From Variovorax sp. PAMC26660 (GTDB taxonomy: Bacteria > Pseudomonadota > Gammaproteobacteria > Burkholderiales > Burkholderiaceae_C): a DNA stretch of 64,000 bases. The stretch is taken from contig NZ_CP060295.1 of NCBI RefSeq assembly GCF_014302995.1, positions 4,703,501 to 4,767,500 of the forward strand, written 5' to 3'. Below, piece after piece: positions 1 through 6,022 of the stretch; positions within the stretch are counted from its first letter, which is position 1, and each line of letters opens with the position of its first letter. The notes under the pieces were generated by a model. The model did not search any database. It was not told the DNA's origin and saw nothing but the letters and a program-made list of their open reading frames with translations. The translations under genes and the position numbers were made by a program.

Positions 1-1
1 A

Positions 2-352
2 GAAGATGCCCGAACTGAAGAAACCCGCCGCGAGGCTGAAAAACAGGAAGTGATCGACCATGCACGCCAACAAACTGAAGCCGCTCTGGCTGCTGCCCGT
101 GATGCTGACGCTGCTGCTGACAAGCTGCGCGGTCAGCTCACCGCCTATGTCGCCGCCGTCCGTCGCGCCACCACGAATCCCAGCACTTCCAGCAGAAGCA
201 CGCCAGCCGACGATCCCATCGGAGTGCTTGCCGATGTGCTCAGCCGCGCTGACGCAAGAGCGGGCATCCTGGCAAAGTTCGCTGACTCTGCCCACATCGC
301 CGGCACTGCCTGCGAGCGGTACGCCGATGGACTACAGCCTCCCAGTCGGTAA
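2..352 (+). CDS. Rz-like phage spanin subunit (DUF2514 family), 5' truncated by window edge
   Basis: Open from the first full codon of the window, so the start lies upstream. The visible 116 residues begin with a charged, Glu/Arg/Gln-rich helix of coiled-coil type and end with an Ala-rich segment (residues about 65-116), as in DUF2514 phage proteins. Rz-type proteins are inner-membrane spanin subunits that work with an outer-membrane lipoprotein to disrupt the envelope at phage lysis. The assignment rests mainly on context: a second gene in the +1 frame is nested inside it and encodes a small proline-rich lipoprotein, the classic Rz/Rz1 arrangement. The membrane anchor expected at the N terminus would be outside the window, so it cannot be checked. 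Confidence 0.7.
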   Translation, partial: EDARTEETRREAEKQEVIDHARQQTEAALAAARDADAAADKLRGQLTAYVAAVRRATTNPSTSSRSTPADDPIGVLADVLSRADARAGILAKFADSAHIAGTACERYADGLQPPSR

Positions 353-371
353 GCTGCCCACGTCACACTGA
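60..371 (+). CDS. Rz1-like outer-membrane spanin lipoprotein, nested in Rz frame
   Basis: A 103-residue product read in the +1 frame relative to the Rz-like gene, extending 19 bases beyond its stop. It has a basic start, a hydrophobic core and a lipobox LLLTSC (Cys near residue 23), followed by a proline-rich stretch (SSPPMSPPSVAPPRIP), the hallmark of Rz1 spanin subunits. It is expected to be lipid-modified, sorted to the outer membrane and paired with the Rz-like protein to fuse the two membranes during lysis. The arrangement shows that the left part of the window is the late-lysis end of a prophage. Codon content cannot distinguish the two overlapping frames, but the lipobox and overlap geometry are clear. 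Confidence 0.75.
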   Translation: MHANKLKPLWLLPVMLTLLLTSCAVSSPPMSPPSVAPPRIPALPAEARQPTIPSECLPMCSAALTQERASWQSSLTLPTSPALPASGTPMDYSLPVGKLPTSH

Positions 372-380
372 TCCACCATC

Positions 381-410
381 CCCCCCAGCGTCCGCGCTGG
401 GGGGCTTTTT
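381..410 (+). terminator. Rho-independent terminator after lysis genes
   Basis: A perfect 10-bp stem (CCCCCCAGCG at 381-390 with its complement at 395-404, loop TCCG) is followed at once by CTTTTT. It lies 10 bases after the Rz1 stop, so it would end the prophage late operon and isolate the following cargo gene. Confidence 0.85.
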
Positions 411-461
411 CGTTTCTGAGTGCGACAATCGCAGACATTCTCAGATGGAGGGATGCGATTG

Positions 462-1688
462 ATGAAACGATATGCAAAGGCAGTGCTACGTCCTGCTTGG
501 AACGCATTGAAGTGGCGGATGGACGGGATTGCCAAGGCCGAATCGGGCGCTGCTCTCACCGCAGCCATGCGGCGCGCAGACGATCTTGAAAACGTGCTGC
601 GCGAGACAAATGAGCGGCTTGGGAAAGCGCTCACAAGAATCGACGATGCGGAGCGACAACTTGCGCGAAGCTCGCAGATCTATTCAAAGGTCAGGACTGC
701 GTTTCCTGATCTTTTTTACAGCGATCAGATCGAGAGAGAACTCACGCAGTACAACGATCAGATCGACGTTCACGAGCTGCCGTCAGTTTTCGACTACTGG
801 TCGAACAAGTACATCCTTCCGCTGTTCCATGAGTGCGGGTTCTCCACGGTTGATGAGTTCTATGCGAAGAACCTTGTGCAAGCTGCCCAGCGAGTTGGCG
901 GTACGGCTCGGTTTATCAGCATCGGGGCGGGGAACTGCGACACAGAAATTCGCGTCGTCAAGTTGATGCTCGAACTCGGCCTCAAAGACTTTGAATTCGA
1001 GTGCTTGGATCTCAACCCGACGATGCTAGATCGCGGCCGAGAGGCCGTGGACGCTAGTGGGCTTGGCCGAATTTTTCGATTCGTGCAAGGCGACTTCAAT
1101 GCGTGGATTCCGTCAGGCGAATACGCTGGAGTCATGGCGAACCATTCGCTGCATCACGTCACCAACCTGGAAGGGCTTTTTGATTCGATCAAGGCGTCGC
1201 TCAATCCTCGCGGCTACTTCGTGTCGAGCGACATGATCGGGCGCAACGGCCACATGCGTTGGCCTGAGGCGCTTGGACACGTTGAACGCATCTGGCAAGA
1301 GCTACCGGCAGAGCGGCGATACAACCACCAAATGCGGCGCGCGGAACCCACGTTCGTGAACTGGGATTGTTCAAGCGAAGGGTTTGAAGGTATCCGCGCG
1401 CAGGACATCCTCCCTCTTCTTGTGGATCGCTTCGACTTCCCGGTTTTTCTCGCTTTTGGGAACGTGATCAACCCGTTTGTGGATCGATGCTTCGGCCCCA
1501 ACTTCGACGCAGATTCGGCAGATGATCGAGCGTTCATCGACCGCATCCATGCCATCGACGAGGCGGGCTTCGAGAGCGGCGAATTGACGCCGACGCAAAT
1601 GCTGGCCGTGATGAGCCCCACCGCAGTGGATTCCCACGTTTACGCGCGAGGCCTCAGCCCGCAGAAGGCGGCGCGGTCGACAAACTAA
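462..1688 (+). CDS. SAM-dependent methyltransferase, prophage cargo
   Basis: Predicted 408-residue class I methyltransferase. I place the start at the ATG at 462 because GGAGGG at 447-452 sits about nine bases upstream; the frame is also open from a GTG at 420. An N-terminal helical or coiled-coil segment (roughly residues 25-65) precedes the Rossmann-like domain. The SAM-binding motif ISIGAGNCDTE is followed by the acidic motif ECLDLNP and by NHSLHHVTNLEGLFDSIKAS, the usual post-motif strand and helix. The substrate is unknown. The gene sits between the phage lysis terminator and hicAB and is visibly AT-richer than the chromosome, which fits a phage cargo (moron) gene. It could modify a surface glycan or a small molecule; there is no evidence for DNA methylation. 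Confidence 0.7.
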   Translation: MKRYAKAVLRPAWNALKWRMDGIAKAESGAALTAAMRRADDLENVLRETNERLGKALTRIDDAERQLARSSQIYSKVRTAFPDLFYSDQIERELTQYNDQIDVHELPSVFDYWSNKYILPLFHECGFSTVDEFYAKNLVQAAQRVGGTARFISIGAGNCDTEIRVVKLMLELGLKDFEFECLDLNPTMLDRGREAVDASGLGRIFRFVQGDFNAWIPSGEYAGVMANHSLHHVTNLEGLFDSIKASLNPRGYFVSSDMIGRNGHMRWPEALGHVERIWQELPAERRYNHQMRRAEPTFVNWDCSSEGFEGIRAQDILPLLVDRFDFPVFLAFGNVINPFVDRCFGPNFDADSADDRAFIDRIHAIDEAGFESGELTPTQMLAVMSPTAVDSHVYARGLSPQKAARSTN

Positions 1689-1708
1689 TCGTTAGCGACC
1701 GCATCAGA

Positions 1709-2134
1709 CTACGCCTTGCTCACCTTCAGTTCCAGCCGGTAGCCCAGCGCACTGAAGGCCTGCGCCATCGTGTCGATCTTCGTCGCGTGATGAAGATCCA
1801 GGATGCGCGTTACCTCTTGGGGTTTGATCCCCATCGACCGGGCAATGTCGATGGGCCGCGCCTTCTTCTTCAGCACGATGTTCAGCAGTTCCACCTTGGA
1901 CGCGACGGAGAGCGGAAGCTCAACCAGGCGCTCGTCTTTCTGGAGCGCGCTTGGTCGAGGAACCTCTCTGCCATCCTCAAAGTAGAAATCCATGGCCGTG
2001 ACGAGTGCGTCAATGGCCATGGCTTGCGCTTCTTCTAAGGTGTCCCCCTGCGTGATGGCCTCCGGTACGTCCCGGAAGGTGACCACAAAGCCGCCTTCAT
2101 CCGCCGGCTCAAACTTAGCTGGAAATTTCAACAT
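1709..2134 (-). CDS. hicB: HicB-type antitoxin with C-terminal DNA-binding domain
   Basis: 141 residues. The N-terminal part (about 1-65) has the HicB partially degraded RNase-H-like fold signature: FPAKFEPADEGGFVVTF, then the DVPEAITQGDTLEEA helix. The C-terminal part (about 80-135) has an Xre-like helix-turn-helix (VLKKKARPIDIARSMG, then PQEVTRILDLHHATKI). HicB neutralises the HicA RNase and usually autorepresses the pair. AGAGG lies five bases before the ATG. The gene follows hicA by 67 bases on the same strand, in the canonical A-then-B order. It probably stabilises the prophage or acts in phage exclusion. Confidence 0.9.
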   Translation of the reverse strand: MLKFPAKFEPADEGGFVVTFRDVPEAITQGDTLEEAQAMAIDALVTAMDFYFEDGREVPRPSALQKDERLVELPLSVASKVELLNIVLKKKARPIDIARSMGIKPQEVTRILDLHHATKIDTMAQAFSALGYRLELKVSKA

Positions 2135-2180
2135 CTATACCTCTACTGTCCTGGCGTTCGTGAATGGAGCAACCCGGGAT

Positions 2181-2196
2181 AGGCCCTTTCGGGCCT
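2181..2196 (-). promoter_or_regulatory. Hairpin in hicA-hicB intergenic region
   Basis: AGGCCC (2181-2186) and GGGCCT (2191-2196) pair around TTTC; a flanking GGG and CCC can extend the stem with a small bulge. There is no T-run, so it is not a typical terminator. It could set the ratio of hicA to hicB translation or message stability. That role is inference. Confidence 0.35.
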
Positions 2197-2201
2197 CCCT
2201 C

Positions 2202-2378
2202 TCATTTCAGTCCTAGTTGCTTCAGGATTGCTTGTTTAGTGCCTTCCTTCAGTTCCTTGCTTGGGTGTCTCGGTAAGACTGTCTGTTTGCCGTTGATGGA
2301 GAGTTTGGAGTGTTTCTTTCCCTCTACCGCTACGACTCCCTGAGTCTTGAGCCACCGCTTGAATTCACTGATTTTCAC
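2202..2378 (-). CDS. hicA: HicA-type mRNA interferase toxin, GTG start
   Basis: 58 residues read from a GTG at 2378; AAAGG lies five bases upstream. The product begins MKISEFKRWLKTQGV and continues with KKHSKLSINGKQTVLPRHPSKEL, the HicA double-stranded-RNA-binding-like fold; the His in KKHSKL is at the position of the catalytic histidine of the family. HicA is a ribosome-independent RNase that cleaves mRNAs when not bound by HicB. The gene is short and easily missed. A possible -10 box TATAAT lies about 30 bases upstream on the minus strand. The adjacent hicB makes the assignment firm. Confidence 0.88.
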   Translation of the reverse strand: MKISEFKRWLKTQGVVAVEGKKHSKLSINGKQTVLPRHPSKELKEGTKQAILKQLGLK

Positions 2379-2407
2379 GACCGCCTTTCTGTTGTTACGA
2401 TGGATGA

Positions 2408-2413
2408 ATTATA
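2408..2413 (-). promoter_or_regulatory. Putative -10 element of hicAB promoter
   Basis: On the minus strand this reads TATAAT, a perfect -10 box, with a start point expected near 2400 and the hicA GTG at 2378. The best -35 match is a poor TTGCGG about 18 bases further upstream. HicB would be expected to bind near here. Confidence 0.5.
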
Positions 2414-2512
2414 AACAAAAATGCTTTCAACCCGCAAGAGGTTTATACGCATTTTTGCTAAATAATTTCCATCGAAGCAACGGGGCTTGCTGATGCGAAG
2501 CAGGCCGGCTGG

Positions 2513-2857
2513 CTACTCGCTGCCGTTCCGCTCGACCGGCACCACGAGCCATACCTGCCGGTGCTCCCACACTCGATGCACGCCGTCGACCGTCTGGGAG
2601 TCGAGTTCGGTTCCTGACAGCAGGAAACCGGGCCCCTTGTGCGCCACGATGACAGGATCGGTGATCCGTCCACGGCTGGCCATCTGCGCAGTGCCGTAGC
2701 TGACGTACAGGCTGGCCTCGACCAGGTTGCGCGCCGAGTTGTTCTTGTCGCGGTCGGATTCCAGGATGGTGACGGTTACGCGCATGGGGGCATCGCGCTC
2801 GCCAACCTTCAGGCGCAGGCCCTGGCGCATCAGGGGAGTGACTTCGGCGAAGAACAT
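2513..2857 (-). CDS. Hypothetical protein downstream of integrase
   Basis: 114 residues starting three bases after the integrase stop codon, so probably co-transcribed and translationally coupled with it. It is rich in beta-prone segments (MRVTVTILES, EASLYVSYG, RQVWLVVPVERN) with no signal peptide, membrane segment or zinc motif. I do not recognise the family. Its place behind the integrase makes it part of the prophage. A role as a recombination directionality factor is conceivable from position, but there is no helix-turn-helix that I can see. Confidence 0.5.
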   Translation of the reverse strand: MFFAEVTPLMRQGLRLKVGERDAPMRVTVTILESDRDKNNSARNLVEASLYVSYGTAQMASRGRITDPVIVAHKGPGFLLSGTELDSQTVDGVHRVWEHRQVWLVVPVERNGSE

Positions 2858-2860
2858 GGC

Positions 2861-4132
2861 TCAGGCCGCCCGTTTCATTGGGAGCACGTTTTTCGGCAGC
2901 GGCGGGGGTTGCCCGGTCTCGCATGCCACGAGGAAGTCGGCCCAGATCCCGAGAGCGTGCCGGCGCTCAGGGATCTCTTCCCGCACGTCGTAGATGCCCT
3001 CCATGCCCTTGAGCTTGTGGTTCAGGGCGATCTCGGAAATCTCGCGCGACACGCCCAGGTTGCGCAGATGCCCCTTGGCCGTGCTGCGCGTGTCGTGAGG
3101 GGTGAAGCGGCGAATGTCGATGGCGCCGCGAACGAAGGCGCGATTGAAAGCAGCCCAGAGTGTGGTGCGGCCGACAGGCACATCGCCCAACTTGATGACT
3201 CGATCTATCCGGCGGGCGGGGAGCACCCACTGCGAATCGCCAGCCACTGAGATCAGCTCGCGGAACCACTCCACCACCACGGGCGGCAGCGGCACCGAAA
3301 AACCCACACGGGTCTTCACGGAGTCGTCCGGCACCCACCAGGTGCCGGCGTCCAGGTCTACGTCCACCTTTTTCGCCTTCACCAGCTCGACGCCACGAAC
3401 GCAGGTGACGAGCAGGATGCGGAACGCCAGACCGTTTTCGCGACCGATGAAGTCGACGCCAGACAGCAGCGCCTTTAGTTCGTCAGTGGCCAGCATGATG
3501 CGCTTGCGCACAGGGGGCCGCGGCCCCTTGAGCGATGTGAGCTTGATCCCCATGCATGGGTTGGCCGCCACTATGGTCAGACCGCAGGCGTGGTCGTACA
3601 GCTTTGAGGCTGTCGTGAGGGCGCGCTTGGTCATCGTCCATGACCGTTTGCTGTCCTTGAGCACGGTGACGATGTCCATGCTGGTCACCTGATCCACGCG
3701 ACGCGTACCCAGCTTTGGCACGATGACCTGGTCGAGGTCCGCATTGCGGTAGTAGATCGTGCCGGCCGCAAAGTCGCTGGGCAGCAGCACCTTCTTGCGG
3801 TAGTCGTCCACAAGCTCGGAGACGGTCCATGCAGCGGCCGCTCGGGTCTTGCGCTCCTGCTTCTGAGTTGCCGGGTCGACGCCCTTGTCGATGGACGCGC
3901 GCAGTGCCCGAGCGTCCTCGCGCGCTGCGGCCAGGCTGATGTCGGGATAGTTCCCAATGGTCATCTCCTTGCGGGCGCCGCCGCCTTGGCGGTAGCGCAG
4001 CACCCACGACGCAGTGCCGCCCTTCGACAGGGTGAAGGTCAGGCCGTCGCCATCGGACTTGGCGACAGGCGCCCCCTTGGCGATCCAGCGCTTGATCTGC
4101 AGGTCGGAGAGTAGGTGACTGAGTTTGGCCAT
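2861..4132 (-). CDS. P4-type tyrosine recombinase (prophage integrase)
   Basis: 423 residues with the layout of P4-like integrases: an N-terminal arm-binding DUF4102 domain (about 1-90, with GDGLTFTLSKGG and MTIGNYPDISLAAARE), a SAM-like core-binding domain (about 105-195) and a catalytic domain. The catalytic set is visible: an Arg in TCVRGVELVKAK, HDTR in FTPHDTRSTAKG, a late His in LNHKLKG, and the nucleophile Tyr381 in GMEGIYDV. It should integrate and excise this prophage by site-specific recombination. Short repeats directly upstream (4147-4183) may be its arm sites. The gene reads away from the chromosomal flank, as is usual for this class, so the attachment site probably lies between 4190 and 4519. 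Confidence 0.93.
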   Translation of the reverse strand: MAKLSHLLSDLQIKRWIAKGAPVAKSDGDGLTFTLSKGGTASWVLRYRQGGGARKEMTIGNYPDISLAAAREDARALRASIDKGVDPATQKQERKTRAAAAWTVSELVDDYRKKVLLPSDFAAGTIYYRNADLDQVIVPKLGTRRVDQVTSMDIVTVLKDSKRSWTMTKRALTTASKLYDHACGLTIVAANPCMGIKLTSLKGPRPPVRKRIMLATDELKALLSGVDFIGRENGLAFRILLVTCVRGVELVKAKKVDVDLDAGTWWVPDDSVKTRVGFSVPLPPVVVEWFRELISVAGDSQWVLPARRIDRVIKLGDVPVGRTTLWAAFNRAFVRGAIDIRRFTPHDTRSTAKGHLRNLGVSREISEIALNHKLKGMEGIYDVREEIPERRHALGIWADFLVACETGQPPPLPKNVLPMKRAA

Positions 4133-4146
4133 CGTCTGGGGAGGTT

Positions 4147-4183
4147 GGGTAGCTAGGCCGTCTAGCTACCCACCTAGCTACCC
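4147..4183. repeat. Three copies of CTAGCTACCC, candidate integrase arm or operator sites
   Basis: The 10-mer CTAGCTACCC occurs at 4162-4171 and 4174-4183 and in inverted orientation at 4147-4156. The first and second copies form a perfect palindrome around a five-base spacer. The block begins 15 bases upstream of the integrase start codon. Such spacing suggests arm-type integrase sites or an operator controlling int. Confidence 0.6.
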
Positions 4184-4519
4184 AGCCAACGCGAGTCAGT
4201 GTGACACATCAGGAATCATGAGGCGCCAACTTCTCCAGAAAAATCAACGACTTGCCGAAACTCGCGGCACGCCCTGACACATCCAGAGTCACCAATGAAA
4301 ATTCCAGGTGGCGATTTTCATAAGCAATGTATCTATCTGATATCCAAGGGCGTACCCCAAAAATCTTCGCTGTCCTGCATCGTTCGTGAGCCGGAGGCGG
4401 CAATGAAACACACGGGTGATGCTACAGATTCGATTGGGCCGTATTTTGGGCGGACTCCGGTTCCACTTGGAGGGCGTCTGGACAGACTGTTACTTGTGAT
4501 TCGGTGGTCCGAGGCCGGA
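4184..4519. other. Intergenic region, probable prophage-chromosome junction
   Basis: About 335 bases between the integrase-proximal repeats and the next gene. I find no tRNA 3' end, tmRNA end or convincing coding frame. The prophage attachment core should be here if this integrase behaves like its relatives, but its other copy lies outside the window, so the core sequence cannot be identified. Confidence 0.4.
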
Positions 4520-5527
4520 TCACGAACTCTTGCCGGCCTCCGCATTTTTCCTCCGGATCCGGCTCGCCTTCTCCTCGGAGTAAGGCTCGCAGGTCGGCTC
4601 GCTTCTGGAGACGGTGCCTTCGTCCAGGCCGTGATCGCGGTAGCTGCAAATGGCCCCGGGCTTGACGTTCGCCAGACAGGATTGTTCTGACAAGCCAGCG
4701 GCGGTCGGCGCATAGGCCGGCAGTTCTTCTTCGGGGACGTAGGTGTACAGCGCAGGGTTGGCGCGTGCGAGGCCGCCTTGCTTCTCGGCCAGAAGAAGAG
4801 GGCCCACGCTGCCATCCGCCTGCAAGGCCGCTTTCCAGACGAAAAACTGCGGCACGGTCGCATCGGTGGTGCTTGCCGCAGCGTCGCCGTTTTTCCAGCG
4901 ATAGATGGTTTGCACGGGCAGCGCCTTCGGATCTTCCGGTTCGCTGTAGCGCTTGGCTTGGAGGTCCTGGGCTCGCGCGAAATAGAACACGTCGGTCGGC
5001 GTCACGTGAACGTAGCTTGCCGTGGAGACTCTCTGGCGCAGGCCGCTGCGCTCGGCGGGCTTGTACTGGTGGGGCTCGGCGGCCAGCACGGTCACCTTCA
5101 GGCTCTTGCTGCCGAGGTCGTAGAACCACACCTGGCCTGCCTGCGCGGTGAAGGCGTACTGCAGGCGCGGATGGCCATCGAAGCTTGGCGGCACGACGTT
5201 GGGGGCGGCCAGATAGTTTTTCGTGTTCCCCGCATACGTGGGCGGCTTCTCGGTGGGAAGCGAGCCCCACTTCACCTTGTCCGACACGGGCCAAGCGCGC
5301 GAGACGCTGCAACTGCAGGAGGCGTTTTTTTCCGTCAGGTTGTTGCAGGTGACGGGCGCTCCGTCGAGCACCTCGCCATCGCGAAACTGCTTGATGGCTA
5401 CCGTGGATGTTTCCTGGAAGTACACGGTCCTCCATGTCAGCGTCGCGATGCCGTAGGGCGTGATCACGCACCCTGAAAGCAATGAAAAGACAGGCAGCAG
5501 GGCGAAGAGCTTGTGCGGCAGCCGCAT
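4520..5527 (-). CDS. Hypothetical lipoprotein
   Basis: 335 residues from the ATG at 5527; the frame is open further upstream but a signal peptide begins exactly here. MRLPHKLFALLPVFSLLSGC is a lipoprotein signal with lipobox LLSGC. The mature protein is soluble, has several cysteines (including CSCSV) and no domain I recognise. It ends in a basic, charged tail. It lies 50 bases downstream of a small membrane protein on the same strand, so the two are probably one operon. It is the first chromosomal gene beyond the integrase, unless the attachment site lies further right and both genes are part of the element. Confidence 0.65.
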   Translation of the reverse strand: MRLPHKLFALLPVFSLLSGCVITPYGIATLTWRTVYFQETSTVAIKQFRDGEVLDGAPVTCNNLTEKNASCSCSVSRAWPVSDKVKWGSLPTEKPPTYAGNTKNYLAAPNVVPPSFDGHPRLQYAFTAQAGQVWFYDLGSKSLKVTVLAAEPHQYKPAERSGLRQRVSTASYVHVTPTDVFYFARAQDLQAKRYSEPEDPKALPVQTIYRWKNGDAAASTTDATVPQFFVWKAALQADGSVGPLLLAEKQGGLARANPALYTYVPEEELPAYAPTAAGLSEQSCLANVKPGAICSYRDHGLDEGTVSRSEPTCEPYSEEKASRIRRKNAEAGKSS

Positions 5528-5577
5528 AGGTTGGTTCCCGTTTCTTGTTTTGGTGAGAGCCGGAGTATCTGCGCCCT

Positions 5578-5787
5578 TCAACGCGAGGGGAGGCGCGCGC
5601 GCAGCGCTCGGATCGTCGTGCGCTGGTAGACCACCAGAAAGCACAGGACCAGCGTCAGGATCGGCCACAGCACGCAAAAGACGTAGACGTTGATCTCGTT
5701 GTAGGTGATGCCAAGAACCTTGGCCCAGTGGATCAGGAAATTGACGCACCAGTCAAAGACGGGGTCCACAAAGGTGTGTTTCGACAT
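5578..5787 (-). CDS. Small membrane protein
   Basis: 69 residues. GGGAG lies eight bases before the ATG at 5787, which fixes the start. The protein has one strong hydrophobic segment (about residues 30-52, VYVFCVLWPILTLVLCFLVV) and a weaker one before it (CVNFLIHWAKVLGI), ending with a basic cytoplasm-type tail (RTTIRALRARLPSR). No family recognised. It probably forms a transcription unit with the lipoprotein that follows. Confidence 0.6.
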   Translation of the reverse strand: MSKHTFVDPVFDWCVNFLIHWAKVLGITYNEINVYVFCVLWPILTLVLCFLVVYQRTTIRALRARLPSR

Positions 5788-6022
5788 GCAGTTTTCTCCC
5801 GATCGGATGCGAGCCAGACAAGCGCTAGAAAGTTTCGCATCGATCGCGGATCTTCCTCGCGCCGTTCGTCCGCTCGTGTCGAGCACCGGGTCGACCGCGA
5901 CCGGGGTAAGTCCCTATCCCGTCCAGCCGGACGAACGCGGACATTACCCGCGAGTAGAAAATTTACTGATAAGTAGATTTTCGCGTGTGAGCCTCGAAGA
6001 ACATCCAAATGGAGACAACAAC

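Noticed and set aside
2639..3250. 203-codon plus-strand frame opposite the integrase
   Set aside because: Pure antisense shadow with GTG start and no ribosome site; the integrase on the other strand has complete family motifs.
4184..4519. tRNA or tmRNA 3' end as the integrase target
   Set aside because: Looked for a T-loop with GGTTCRA and acceptor stem on both strands; none found. The attachment core remains unidentified.
4295..4690. Open frame of 131 codons on the plus strand near the prophage junction
   Set aside because: No ribosome binding site, composition unlike a protein, and its second half is antisense to the lipoprotein gene.
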